A stretch of 64,000 nucleotides of DNA from Thermoactinomyces intermedius (lineage in GTDB: Bacteria > Bacillota > Bacilli > Thermoactinomycetales > Thermoactinomycetaceae). Position 1 is the first letter of the stretch; each line of letters opens with the position of its first letter. The notes under the pieces are model-generated. The model searched no databases, had not been told where the DNA came from, and was given only the letters and a program-made list of their open reading frames with translations. Shown here piece after piece: positions 16,944-27,000 of this stretch. The translations under genes were made by a program, and so were the position numbers. The stretch lies in NCBI RefSeq assembly GCF_016055025.1, contig NZ_JAECVW010000005.1; one strand, given 5' to 3'.

Positions 16944-17010
16944 TTACCCCCATCTTTGGGGCGAGCGCAAGCCTGACTGAAAGGGAGCTTGCCTTTCCGT
17001 GGGAGGGTAA
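16944..17010 (+). promoter_or_regulatory. Structured leader upstream of rplK-rplA
   Basis: The 166-nt gap after nusG folds into a domain closed by TTACCC (16944-16949) / GGGTAA (17005-17010). Inside, two hairpins exclude each other: GCAAGC (16967-16972) / GCTTGC (16987-16992) and GAAAGG (16979-16984) / CCTTTC (16992-16997). Just upstream GTATAAC (about 16924-16930) may be a -10. By analogy with L1 control of L11-L1 operons in other bacteria this could be an L1-binding site, but I cannot match the L1 consensus with confidence. Confidence 0.4.
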
Positions 17011-17050
17011 TACCCGAGAAAACCACATGTTTGAAGGAGGTTGGATTCGC

Positions 17051-17476
17051 GTGGCCAAAAAAGTCATTAAAGTGGTCAAGCTGCAGATTCCGGCTGGGAA
17101 AGCCAATCCGGCACCGCCTGTGGGTCCGGCATTGGGTCAAGCTGGTGTGAACATCATGGGATTTTGTAAAGAGTTCAATGCCCGCACGGCTGAACAAGCC
17201 GGACTGATCATTCCGGTTGAAATCACGGTTTATGAGGACCGTTCCTTTACATTTATCACCAAAACTCCTCCAGCTGCCGTTCTCTTGAAGAAAGCAGCCG
17301 GAATTGAATCCGGATCCGGTGAACCGAACCGGAACAAAGTAGCGACCATTAAACGGGATAAAGTGCGTGAGATCGCTGAAATGAAAATGCCCGATTTGAA
17401 TGCCGCAAGCGTGGAAGCCGCCATGCGCATGGTGGAAGGCACGGCAAAAAGCATGGGCATTCAGATTGAAGACTGA
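17051..17476 (+). CDS. rplK: 50S ribosomal protein L11
   Basis: Component of the GTPase-associated centre and stringent-response sensor site. The 141-aa protein begins AKKVIKVVKLQIPAGKANPAP and has GPALGQAGVNIM. GTG 17051 with AAGGAGG at 17034-17040; the long upstream opening overlaps nusG and is not real. Confidence 0.97.
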   Translation: MAKKVIKVVKLQIPAGKANPAPPVGPALGQAGVNIMGFCKEFNARTAEQAGLIIPVEITVYEDRSFTFITKTPPAAVLLKKAAGIESGSGEPNRNKVATIKRDKVREIAEMKMPDLNAASVEAAMRMVEGTAKSMGIQIED

Positions 17477-17564
17477 TCGGGCGAAGAGCCGGGCTGCTCT
17501 GCCACGAGCAGCTTGAAGCTTGTGGGAGGATCTTCCGCTAAGACCACGAAAGGAGGAAATGAAC

Positions 17565-18263
17565 GTGGCAAAACACGGCAAAAAATATCTTGAGGCGCTT
17601 AAAAAAGTGGACCGCGAAAAACTCTACAGCCCTCAAGAAGCTTTGGAACTTGTGAAAGAAATTTCCACTGCGAAGTTTGATGAAACGGTCGAAGCAGCGT
17701 TCCGTCTGGGAATCGACACCAAAAAAGCTGACCAGCAAGTAAGAGGTGCGGTGGTGTTGCCGCATGGTACCGGGAAAACCAAACGCGTTCTCGTCTTTGC
17801 CAAAGGGGAGAAAGCAAAAGAAGCTGAAGCTGCCGGTGCCGATTATGTCGGAGATGAAGAGACGATCAACAAAGTCAGCCAAGGTTGGCTCGATTTTGAC
17901 GTGGTTGTGGCCACTCCCGACATGATGGGACAAGTCGGACGTTTGGGACGGATCCTGGGACCGAAAGGATTAATGCCCAACCCGAAAACCGGTACGGTTA
18001 CCTTTGAAATCGAGAAAGCCGTCAAAGAAATCAAAGCCGGTAAAATTGAATACCGTGCCGACAAAGCCGGTATTGTTCACGCTGCGATCGGTAAAGTTTC
18101 CTTTACGACAGATCAATTGCGTGAAAACTTGCAAGTGTTGGCTGAAGCTTTGATGAAAGCCAAACCGGCTGCTGCCAAAGGAACCTACATGAAGAGCGTG
18201 ACCGTTTCTTCGACCATGGGACCTGGCGTTGCCGTCAGCGCACAACAATTGGTCGGTCGTTAA
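17565..18263 (+). CDS. rplA: 50S ribosomal protein L1
   Basis: L1-stalk protein and, in many bacteria, autorepressor of rplK-rplA. 232 aa, the same length as in Bacillus. Contains GRLGRILGPKGLMPNPKTGT. GTG 17565 is preferred to ATG 17559, because AGGAGG (17551-17556) lies 8 nt before the GTG and only 2 nt before the ATG, and the protein then starts AKHGKKYLEA. Confidence 0.97.
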   Translation: MAKHGKKYLEALKKVDREKLYSPQEALELVKEISTAKFDETVEAAFRLGIDTKKADQQVRGAVVLPHGTGKTKRVLVFAKGEKAKEAEAAGADYVGDEETINKVSQGWLDFDVVVATPDMMGQVGRLGRILGPKGLMPNPKTGTVTFEIEKAVKEIKAGKIEYRADKAGIVHAAIGKVSFTTDQLRENLQVLAEALMKAKPAAAKGTYMKSVTVSSTMGPGVAVSAQQLVGR

Positions 18264-18311
18264 TTTTTGCATCTGGAAATCTTTTGCACGGGGCAATGAA
18301 GAGAACAAGTA

Positions 18312-18340
18312 TTGCCCGGTGATGACTTTTTTGATATAAT
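18312..18340 (+). promoter_or_regulatory. Promoter of the rplJ-rplL operon
   Basis: TTGCCC (18312-18317), 17-bp spacer, perfect TATAAT (18335-18340). It is placed directly before the L10 leader. Confidence 0.75.
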
Positions 18341-18346
18341 CCGAGT

Positions 18347-18555
18347 CATGATGTGATTCGCCGGCGGCAGGGGGGTCTGCCGCGAATGTGGTGAATCCGC
18401 AATAATTGGATATAGCTTTTTACCGTAGACAGTAGGTGCCAAGTTGCTGCTTAATATCCTACCGAGGTAAGGATACATGCATGGATGTGGTGTGTGCCGC
18501 GGAATCCATATGAGTAACTGAAGCCTTCGACTGTCTACGGAGGCTTTTTCTATTT
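18347..18555 (+). promoter_or_regulatory. L10 leader: autoregulatory attenuator of rplJL
   Basis: The 5' leader contains mutually exclusive structures. CCGTAGACAG (18423-18432) can pair with CTGTCTACGG (18531-18540) as antiterminator. The latter segment also lies inside a terminator hairpin, AAGCCTTCG (18521-18529) / CGGAGGCTT (18538-18546), followed by a T-rich tract. This is the architecture of the L10 leader by which the L10(L12)4 complex attenuates rplJL in B. subtilis. The exact L10-binding kink is not resolved by eye. Confidence 0.88.
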
Positions 18556-18585
18556 TTAAAAACTCCTGATGAGGAGGTGTGCCGC

Positions 18586-19089
18586 GTGTCCAAAGCGATT
18601 GAAAGAAAAAAACAAGTTGTCGCAGAAATCGCAGAAAAACTGGAAAAGAGCAAAAGCACCATTGTAGCTGACTATCGCGGTTTGGATGTAAAACAAATGA
18701 ACGAGCTGCGCAAACAATTGCGCGAAGCCGGCGTTGAATTCAAGGTGCTCAAAAATACGCTGACCCGCCGTGCTTGCGAACAAGTCGGCGCCAACGACCT
18801 GACCGAGCATCTGACCGGGCCGACCGCAGTTGCATTCAGCTACGAAGATGTAGTGGCTCCGGCCAAAATTCTCCATGGCTTTGCCAAAGAGAACAAAGAG
18901 CTGGAAATCAAAGGCGGTTTGGTGGAAGGGAAAGCCGTCAGCCTTGATGAAATCAAGGAACTGGCAGAACTTCCGTCCTACGAAGGTTTGCTCTCCATGT
19001 TGCTTAGCGTGTTGCAAGCGCCTGTGCGCAACTTTGCACTGGCTGTCAAAGCAGTGGCTGACAAAGATGGAGAAGCTGCCGAAGCTTAA
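18586..19089 (+). CDS. rplJ: 50S ribosomal protein L10
   Basis: Stalk base protein that anchors L7/L12 dimers. 167 aa, with the family start SKAIERKKQVVAEIAEKL and the conserved STIVADYRGL. GTG 18586 is chosen, with GAGGAGGTG ending about 6 nt upstream; an in-frame GTG at 18577 overlaps that site. Confidence 0.96.
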   Translation: MSKAIERKKQVVAEIAEKLEKSKSTIVADYRGLDVKQMNELRKQLREAGVEFKVLKNTLTRRACEQVGANDLTEHLTGPTAVAFSYEDVVAPAKILHGFAKENKELEIKGGLVEGKAVSLDEIKELAELPSYEGLLSMLLSVLQAPVRNFALAVKAVADKDGEAAEA

Positions 19090-19130
19090 AAAATTATTGA
19101 TATCTAACAGAATGCAAGGAGGTTTCCTTT

Positions 19131-19496
19131 ATGTCTAAAGAAGAAATCATTCAAGCGATTAAAGAAATGAGCGTTCTCGAACTGAACGATCTTGTAAAAG
19201 CAATTGAAGAAGAATTCGGTGTAACGGCTGCGGCTCCGGTTGCAGTGGCTGGTGCTGCCGGCGGCGGAGATGCTGCTGAAGAAAAAACTGAATTCGATGT
19301 TGTGCTTGCCAATGCAGGCTCCTCCAAAATCAACGTCATTAAAGCCGTTCGCGGTATTACCGGCCTCGGCTTGAAAGAAGCAAAAGCACTTGTTGACAAC
19401 GCTCCGTCCCCGATCAAAGAAGGAGTTTCCAAAGAAGAAGCAGACAAAATCAAAGCAGAACTCGAAGAAGCCGGTGCTACTGTAGAAGTGAAGTAA
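19131..19496 (+). CDS. rplL: 50S ribosomal protein L7/L12
   Basis: Flexible stalk protein that recruits translational GTPases. 121 aa: N-terminal dimerisation helix region, an alanine/glycine-rich hinge (about residues 35-50) and the C-terminal domain with GLGLKEAKALVDNAP. AGGAGG upstream of ATG. Confidence 0.97.
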   Translation: MSKEEIIQAIKEMSVLELNDLVKAIEEEFGVTAAAPVAVAGAAGGGDAAEEKTEFDVVLANAGSSKINVIKAVRGITGLGLKEAKALVDNAPSPIKEGVSKEEADKIKAELEEAGATVEVK

Positions 19497-19512
19497 TCGT
19501 TTGGATCCGGCT

Positions 19513-19547
19513 AACCCGTCGTCATACGGTCGGCGGGTTCTCTTTTT
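19513..19547 (+). terminator. Terminator of rplJL
   Basis: AACCCGTCG (19513-19521) / CGGCGGGTT (19531-19539), 9 bp with one G-U, followed by CTCTTTTT. Confidence 0.88.
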
Positions 19548-19616
19548 AAAGCAGACGATCCGAAATTTGAGATGAGAAGGACTGGTCTTCTCTTCAAAAA
19601 AGGAGATCCGTTATCC

Positions 19617-20219
19617 ATGGCTGATCACTATTTTTCCCGTCAACCTGAGTCGAAAAGTGAAGAGCGCGAAATCCAAGCCGTTTTGTCGGGCATATCCTTC
19701 CGTTTTCAAACGGATGCCGGTGTGTTCTCGAAAAAGGGAATTGATTTTGGCTCCCGCCTTTTGATTGAAAGCGCCGAGATCGAACCGGAATCGGCCGTTC
19801 TTGATTTGGGCTGCGGCTACGGACCGGTTGGAATTGCGGTGAGCAAAACGGTACCGGATGTCAAAGTGACTATGGTGGATGTGAATGAACGGGCTGTTCA
19901 GCTGGCAAAAGCGAATGCAGCTTTGAATCAGGCGGATGGCCGTGTGGAAATTTTGGTCAGTGACGGGTTCTCTCAACTGCAAGGCAGGAAGTTTGACCAT
20001 ATTTTGCTGAACCCGCCCATTCGCGCGGGGAAATCAACGATTTACCGTCTGTTTAAAGAAGCGTCTGATGCCCTTCATCCAGGGGGATCTTTGTGGATCG
20101 TCATCCGCAAACAACAGGGAGCGGAATCGGCCAAAAAAGAGTTGGAACAATTATTTGCAGATGTCGAAGTGGTCCGGAAGAAAAAAGGGTATGTCATTAT
20201 CCGCTCACGAAAAGATTGA
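19617..20219 (+). CDS. ybxB: Class I SAM-dependent methyltransferase (YbxB, RsmC-like)
   Basis: A 200-aa Rossmann-fold methyltransferase of the MTS/RsmC small-domain family, probably an RNA (guanine-N2) methyltransferase. Motif I is VLDLGCGYGPVGIA, and the catalytic NPPI motif appears as HILLNPPIRAGK. ATG 19617 gives the family N-terminus (ADHYFSRQPES). GGAG lies about 12 nt upstream, a little far. It occupies the conserved slot between rplL and rpoB in Bacillales; the substrate is not established from sequence. Confidence 0.88.
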   Translation: MADHYFSRQPESKSEEREIQAVLSGISFRFQTDAGVFSKKGIDFGSRLLIESAEIEPESAVLDLGCGYGPVGIAVSKTVPDVKVTMVDVNERAVQLAKANAALNQADGRVEILVSDGFSQLQGRKFDHILLNPPIRAGKSTIYRLFKEASDALHPGGSLWIVIRKQQGAESAKKELEQLFADVEVVRKKKGYVIIRSRKD

Positions 20220-20244
20220 CACTAAATTTTCGTTATGATAGTGT
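20216..20244 (+). promoter_or_regulatory. Promoter of rpoBC
   Basis: Consensus TTGACA (20216-20221), 17-bp spacing to TAGTGT (20239-20244), with TG-A immediately before it as an extended -10. It resembles the rRNA promoter at the end of this window (TTGACT, 17 bp, TGA-TAGTAT). It overlaps the last codons of the methyltransferase gene. Confidence 0.55.
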
Positions 20245-20303
20245 ATTAAATTGCAGAAAGTGTCTTTGAACTCATAGAATCATTGAAAACGGTTGTGTGA
20301 AAA

Positions 20304-20398
20304 CCGGTTGGTTTATTGCGCGATCCAACTGGATAAAATAGGTAAATAGACTGCTTCTAGGTAAAAATGAGGTTCAATATCACTCATTTTCTTTTTTT
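20304..20398 (+). promoter_or_regulatory. rpoB leader with hairpin and intrinsic terminator (candidate attenuator)
   Basis: Within about 200 nt of leader there is a first hairpin CCGGTTGG (20304-20311) / CCAACTGG (20325-20332). A terminator follows: AAAATGAG (20364-20371) / CTCATTTT (20383-20390), then CTTTTTTT. A further hairpin AACCGC (20407-20412) / GCGGTT (20422-20427) lies close to the rpoB Shine-Dalgarno. If the promoter at 20216 is real, the terminator lies inside the rpoBC transcript and would act as an attenuator; otherwise it would end ybxB transcription. Confidence 0.6.
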
Positions 20399-20454
20399 AC
20401 TTTGACAACCGCATCTGGAAAGCGGTTTTGACTGGGTGCGAGGGGGGAGTTTAT

Positions 20455-23400
20455 TTGGCTGGTAAAATGATCCCGTGTGGTCGTCGGCAACGTCGTAGTT
20501 ATGCTCGCATTAACGAGGTTTTGGAATTACCGAATCTGATCGAGATTCAGCTGAAGTCATACCAATGGTTTTTGGACGAAGGTTTGCGGGAAATGTTCCG
20601 CGACATTTCGCCCATCGAAGATTTCACGGGGAATCTGGTGTTGGAATTTATCGATTACAGCTTGGGGGAACCCAAGTATACTGTGGAGGAAGCAAAAGAT
20701 CACCAGGTTACCTATGCAGCACCGTTGCGTGTGAAAGTTCGCCTGATCAATAAAGAGACCGGTGAAGTCAAGGAACAGGAAGTGTTTATGGGTGACTTCC
20801 CGCTCATGACGGAAACCGGAACCTTTATCATCAACGGCGCGGAACGAGTCATTGTAAGCCAATTGGTTCGTTCGCCCAGTGTGTATTATAACACGAAAGT
20901 GGACAAAAACGGGAAGCCGACTTATACTGCCACAGTAATTCCAAATCGTGGCGCTTGGCTTGAGTTGGAAACCGATGCCAAAGATATCATTTATGTTCGC
21001 ATTGATCGTACACGGAAAATTCCGGTGACGGTTCTTTTGCGTGCGCTTGGATTCAGCAGCGATGCGGAAATCCTCGATTTGTTGGGGGATGACGAATACA
21101 TCCGTAACACCCTGGACAAAGACAACACGGGGAATACTGAAAAAGCGCTGATTGAAATTTATGAACGTTTGCGTCCGGGAGAACCGCCAACCGCGGAAAA
21201 TGCCCGCAGTCTGCTTTATGCGAGATTTTTTGACCCGAAACGTTACGACTTGGCAAGTGTCGGACGCTATAAAATCAATAAAAAACTGCATATCAAAAAT
21301 CGTTTGATCAATCAAAAACTGGCTGAACCCATTGTGGATGCTGAAACCGGTGAAATTTTGGCCGAAGCCGGACAAGTTCTGGAACGCCGCGTGTTGGACA
21401 AGTTGATGCCTTATCTCACCGGGGAAAAGGCATACGGTTACAAGTCTTACAAAGTGCGTGGTGGCGTGCCGGAAGACGGAACGATTGAGTTGCAATCCAT
21501 TAATATTTTCTCCCCGACGGAAGACGGAAAAGTGATCAAAGTCATTTCGAACGGGGAAGTGGACGACTCGGTCAAACACATTACCGCTGCGGATATTTTG
21601 GCTTCCATTAACTACTTTATCAACTTGTTGCACGGGGTTGGCTCAACGGATGACATTGACCATCTCGGAAACCGCCGTCTGCGTTCCGTCGGGGAATTGT
21701 TGCAAAACCAATTCCGGATCGGTTTGTCCAGGATGGAGCGTGTTGTGCGTGAACGGATGTCCATCCAGGATGCCAATGCCATCACACCGCAAGCGCTGAT
21801 TAATATTCGTCCGGTGATTGCCGCGATCAAAGAATTTTTCGGCAGCAGCCAGTTGTCCCAATTCATGGATCAGACCAACCCGCTGGCTGAGTTGACGCAC
21901 AAACGCCGTTTGTCAGCATTGGGTCCCGGTGGTTTGACCCGGGAGCGCGCAGGGATGGAAGTGCGTGACGTTCACCACTCACACTATGGTCGGATGTGTC
22001 CGATCGAAACTCCTGAGGGTCCGAACATCGGGCTGATCAACTCGTTATCGACATATGCACGGGTCAATGAGTACGGATTTATTGAGACGCCGTACCGCCG
22101 GGTCGATCCCGAAACCGGAAGGGTCACGGATCAAATCGATTATCTGACTGCGGATGAAGAAGACCATTTTTACGTTGCCCAAGCCAACGCTGAATTAAAC
22201 GAAGACGGAACCTTTGCCCATGAAACGGTGACCGTCCGTTACCAAGATGAAACGATTACCGTTCCGCGGGATCGGGTCGACTACATGGACGTTTCCCCGA
22301 AACAGGTCGTGTCGGTGGCAACGGCATGTATTCCGTTCTTGGAAAACGACGACTCCAACCGTGCGTTGATGGGATCGAACATGCAGCGTCAAGCCGTTCC
22401 GTTGCTCCGCCCGAGAGCGCCGTATGTCGGGACCGGCATGGAGCATATTGCCGCCCGGGATTCGGGGGTCATGGTTCGTGCCAAACGGCCCGGCACCGTT
22501 GTGCGGGTGACGGCGGATGAAGTTTGGGTCCGCCATGAGGAAGAAGTAGACGGCCGCGTGGTTGAAGGGGACATCGACAAGTACAAGTTGACGAAGTTTG
22601 CCCGTTCCAACCAGGGAACCTGTATCAACCAGCGTCCGGTTGTCAAGTACGGGGAGAAAGTGAAAGCCGGTGACACGCTGGCAGACGGTCCTTCCACCGA
22701 ACAAGGGGAATTGGCACTGGGACAAAACGTGGTGGTCGCGTTCATGACATGGGAAGGTTACAACTACGAGGACGCGATCCTGTTAAGTGAAAAGCTTGTG
22801 AAAGAAGATGTCTACACATCGATTCACATTGAAAAATACGAAAGCGAAGCACGGGATACCAAATTGGGTCCGGAAGAAATCACACGGGATATTCCCAATG
22901 TCGGGGAAGATGCGCTGAAAAACCTGGATGAACGCGGAATCATCCGCGTGGGGGCTGAAATCAAACCCGGCGACATCCTCGTGGGGAAAGTCACTCCGAA
23001 AGGAATGACCGAACTGACTGCGGAAGAGCGCCTGTTGCACGCCATCTTTGGTGAAAAAGCGCGGGAAGTTCGCGACACCTCACTGCGCGTTCCCCATGGG
23101 GAATCCGGAATCGTTGTCGATGTAAAAGTGTTTACCAGGGAAAACGGAGATGAGTTGCCGCCTGGCGTCAACCAACTGGTTCGCGTGTACATCGCTCAAA
23201 AACGGAAGATTTCCGAAGGGGACAAAATGGCAGGACGCCACGGAAACAAAGGGGTTATCGCAAAAGTTCTGCCGGAAGAAGACATGCCGTTTTTGCCCGA
23301 CGGCACGCCGGTTGAAGTGGTGCTGAACCCGCTCGGGGTTCCGTCGCGGATGAATATCGGACAGGTTCTGGAGGTCCACCTCGGCATGGCCGCGAAAGCG

Positions 23401-24009
23401 CTGGGGCTTCATATGGCGACACCGGTCTTTGACGGCGCGACCGAGAACGATGTCTTTGACACGTTGGAAGAAGCCGGACTCAGCCGGGACGGAAAAACCA
23501 TCCTGTACGATGGCCGGACGGGTGAACCGTTTGAAAACCGTGTCACGGTCGGGGTCATGTATATGATCAAACTGGCCCACATGGTTGACGATAAAATTCA
23601 CGCCCGTTCAACCGGACCGTACTCGCTGGTTACCCAGCAACCGCTCGGCGGTAAAGCGCAGTTCGGCGGTCAGCGGTTCGGTGAGATGGAGGTATGGGCG
23701 CTGGAAGCTTACGGTGCAGCCCACACCTTGCAGGAAATTCTCACTGTGAAGTCGGACGATGTCGTCGGTCGCGTGAAAACGTATGAAGCGATTGTCAAAG
23801 GCGAAAATGTGCCAGAGCCGGGTGTTCCCGAATCATTCAAAGTTCTCATCAAAGAACTGCAAAGTCTGGGAATGGATGTCAAGATCCTTGCCGGCGATGA
23901 GCAGGAAATTGAGATGCGCGAACTGGATGAAGAAGATGAACCGGCCAATGAAAAGTTAGGATTTGATTTGTCGGTCGATGAAGGCAATAAATCCAACTCT
24001 TCTTCGTAG
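20455..24009 (+). CDS. rpoB: DNA-directed RNA polymerase subunit beta
   Basis: Catalytic beta subunit. 1184 aa from TTG 20455, chosen because AGGGGGGAG (20441-20449) precedes it and the N-terminus AGKMIPCGRRQRRSYARI aligns with Bacillus. The rifampicin-region sequence SQLSQFMDQTNPLAE ... HKRRLSALGPGG carries the residues typical of sensitive enzymes. EGYNYEDAI and GDKMAGRHGNKG are also present. The C-terminus has an acidic tail (DEEDEPANEKLG). Confidence 0.98.
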   Translation: MAGKMIPCGRRQRRSYARINEVLELPNLIEIQLKSYQWFLDEGLREMFRDISPIEDFTGNLVLEFIDYSLGEPKYTVEEAKDHQVTYAAPLRVKVRLINKETGEVKEQEVFMGDFPLMTETGTFIINGAERVIVSQLVRSPSVYYNTKVDKNGKPTYTATVIPNRGAWLELETDAKDIIYVRIDRTRKIPVTVLLRALGFSSDAEILDLLGDDEYIRNTLDKDNTGNTEKALIEIYERLRPGEPPTAENARSLLYARFFDPKRYDLASVGRYKINKKLHIKNRLINQKLAEPIVDAETGEILAEAGQVLERRVLDKLMPYLTGEKAYGYKSYKVRGGVPEDGTIELQSINIFSPTEDGKVIKVISNGEVDDSVKHITAADILASINYFINLLHGVGSTDDIDHLGNRRLRSVGELLQNQFRIGLSRMERVVRERMSIQDANAITPQALINIRPVIAAIKEFFGSSQLSQFMDQTNPLAELTHKRRLSALGPGGLTRERAGMEVRDVHHSHYGRMCPIETPEGPNIGLINSLSTYARVNEYGFIETPYRRVDPETGRVTDQIDYLTADEEDHFYVAQANAELNEDGTFAHETVTVRYQDETITVPRDRVDYMDVSPKQVVSVATACIPFLENDDSNRALMGSNMQRQAVPLLRPRAPYVGTGMEHIAARDSGVMVRAKRPGTVVRVTADEVWVRHEEEVDGRVVEGDIDKYKLTKFARSNQGTCINQRPVVKYGEKVKAGDTLADGPSTEQGELALGQNVVVAFMTWEGYNYEDAILLSEKLVKEDVYTSIHIEKYESEARDTKLGPEEITRDIPNVGEDALKNLDERGIIRVGAEIKPGDILVGKVTPKGMTELTAEERLLHAIFGEKAREVRDTSLRVPHGESGIVVDVKVFTRENGDELPPGVNQLVRVYIAQKRKISEGDKMAGRHGNKGVIAKVLPEEDMPFLPDGTPVEVVLNPLGVPSRMNIGQVLEVHLGMAAKALGLHMATPVFDGATENDVFDTLEEAGLSRDGKTILYDGRTGEPFENRVTVGVMYMIKLAHMVDDKIHARSTGPYSLVTQQPLGGKAQFGGQRFGEMEVWALEAYGAAHTLQEILTVKSDDVVGRVKTYEAIVKGENVPEPGVPESFKVLIKELQSLGMDVKILAGDEQEIEMRELDEEDEPANEKLGFDLSVDEGNKSNSSS

Positions 24010-24080
24010 TGCGAAAGGGGGAGCGTGAGAAACGCTCTCCTTACGCACAACGGGATGAATCCTGAGGGAGGAATCGCCCA

Positions 24081-27000
24081 ATGCTCGATGTAAATAACTT
24101 TGAATTTATGAAAATTGGTCTCGCCTCGCCCGAAAAGATCCGTTCCTGGTCCCGCGGTGAGGTGAAAAAACCCGAAACGATCAACTATCGTACGTTAAAG
24201 CCGGAAAAAGAAGGCTTGTTTTGTGAAAAAATCTTTGGTCCGACCAAGGACTGGGAGTGTCACTGTGGAAAGTACAAACGGGTCCGGTACAAAGGGGTTG
24301 TTTGTGACCGGTGCGGTGTGGAAGTAACCCGTTCGAAAGTGCGCCGCGAACGCATGGGGCATATCGAATTGGCCGCACCCGTCTCCCATATTTGGTACTT
24401 CAAAGGAATTCCCAGCCGGATGGGTCTGGTTCTGGATATGTCTCCCCGTTCGCTGGAAGAAGTGATTTACTTCGTTTCCTACGTGGTTGTGGACCCGGGA
24501 TCGACCCCGTTGGAGAAAAAACAATTGTTGTCGGAAAAAGAATACCGTACTTACCGCGAAAAATACGGCTCCGCATTTACGGCCATGATGGGGGCCGAAG
24601 CGATCAAACGGTTGCTTTCCGAAATTGATCTGGATAAAGAAGTCGAGGCACTGAAAGAGGAACTGCAAACGGCACAAGGACAAAGACGCAACCGTGCGAT
24701 CAAACGTTTGGAAGTGCTGGAAGCATTCCGCACCTCCGGAAATGATCCGGCATGGATGGTTTTGGATGTTTTGCCGGTGATTCCTCCGGAATTGAGACCG
24801 ATGGTCCAACTGGACGGCGGACGGTTTGCCACTTCCGACCTGAACGATTTGTACCGCCGGGTGATTAACCGGAACAACCGCTTAAAACGTTTGTTGGATT
24901 TGGGTGCTCCGGACATCATCGTACAAAACGAGAAAAGGATGTTGCAGGAAGCGGTCGACGCTTTGATCGATAACGGCCGGCGCGGTCGTCCGGTGACCGG
25001 TCCGGGAAACCGCCCGCTGAAGTCGTTGTCGCACATGTTGAAAGGGAAACAAGGACGTTTCCGTCAAAACCTGCTCGGAAAACGGGTCGACTATTCCGGC
25101 CGTTCGGTAATCGTCGTCGGTCCTCACTTGAAAATGTACCAATGCGGCTTGCCCAAAGAAATGGCTTTGGAGCTCTTTAAACCATTTGTCATGAAAGAGC
25201 TGGTGGCAAGAGGGCTGGCCCACAACATCAAAAGTGCAAAACGGAAAGTGGAACGCGTCCATCCCGAAGTTTGGGACGTCCTGGAAGACGTCATCAAGGA
25301 ACATCCGGTTCTGTTAAACCGTGCTCCGACGTTGCACCGTTTGGGGATCCAAGCGTTTGAGCCGGTCTTGGTGGAAGGGCGTGCCATCCGTCTGCACCCG
25401 CTCGTATGTACGGCTTATAACGCGGACTTTGACGGGGACCAAATGGCGGTTCACGTGCCCCTTTCGGCCGAGGCGCAAGCGGAAGCCCGGCTGTTGATGC
25501 TGGCGGCGCAAAACATTTTGAACCCGAAAGACGGCAAGCCGGTTGTCACGCCTTCTCAAGACATGGTTCTTGGTTCTTACTATTTGACGCTGGAAAAACG
25601 AAACGATCCCGGAGAAGGAAGTGTGTTCTACTCCATTTCCGAAGCGATCAACGCATACGATCACGGTTATGTCACGTTGCATTCGCGGATTGCGATTCCG
25701 GCGAAAAACGTGGGCAAAAACGTCTTTACGGAAAAACAAAAGAACGCGCTCTTGGTGACAACCGTCGGGAAATTGATTTTCAACGAAATTTTCCCGGCAG
25801 ATTTCCCGTATATCAATGAACCGTCCAAAGAAAACATGGTACGCACTCCGGACAAGTATTTCATTTTCGAAAAAGGAACCAACGTGAAAGAGTTCATCCA
25901 GAACATAGAGGAACCGTCTGCTTTGAAAAAAGGACACCTCGGAACGATCATTGCCGAGTGTTTCCGCCGTTTTGGAACCACGGTCACCTCCCAGGTTCTG
26001 GACAAAATCAAAGAGTTGGGATATAAGTATTCCACCAAAGCGGGAATCACGATTTCCGTTTCCGATGTCACGGTTCCGGAAGAAAAGAAAGACATTTTGG
26101 CCAAAGCAGACGAAGAGGTCCAAAAAGTCCTCAAGCAATACCGTCGCGGTTTGATCACCGACGATGAACGGTATGAACGCGTCATTTCGATCTGGAGCCA
26201 GGCCAAAGACCAAATCACGGACGTCCTGATGAAGAAAATGGGCAAATTTAACCCCATTTACATGATGGCCAACTCCGGTGCGCGGGGGAACGTGTCGCAA
26301 ATCACCCAGCTGGCCGGAATGCGCGGTCTGATGGCGAACCCGGCCGGTAAAATCATTGAGCAGCCGATTCGCACGAACTTCCGTGAAGGTTTGACCGTGT
26401 TGGAGTACTTTATTTCAACACACGGTGCGCGGAAAGGTTTGGCGGATACCGCTCTCAGAACGGCAGACTCCGGTTATTTGACCCGCCGTCTGGTCGACGT
26501 GGCCCAAGATGTGATTGTCCGTGAAGACGACTGCGGCACGGATAAAGGAATTTCCGTGACCAAACTGGCCGAAGGCAATGAAGTGATTGAGGAACTGTAT
26601 GACCGGATCGTGGGACGGGTTGCTTTCCAAACGGTTCGTCATCCTGAAACAGGTGAAGTGATTGTCCGCCGGAATGAATTGATCGATGAAGACATCGCCA
26701 AAGAAATTGTGGATGCGGGGATCGAAGAAGTGGTCATCCGTTCGGTGCTGACATGCCGGACCCGGCACGGGGTGTGCAAAAAATGTTACGGTCGCAACCT
26801 GGCCTTGGGTACGCCGGTGGAAGTCGGTGAAGCCGTCGGAATCATTGCCGCCCAATCGATCGGTGAACCCGGTACCCAGCTGACGATGCGTACTTTCCAT
26901 ACAGGCGGGGTGGCCGGAGACGACATCACCCAAGGTTTGCCGCGGATTCAAGAGCTGTTTGAAGCCCAGAATCCGAAAGGTCAGGCCGTCATCAGTGAAA

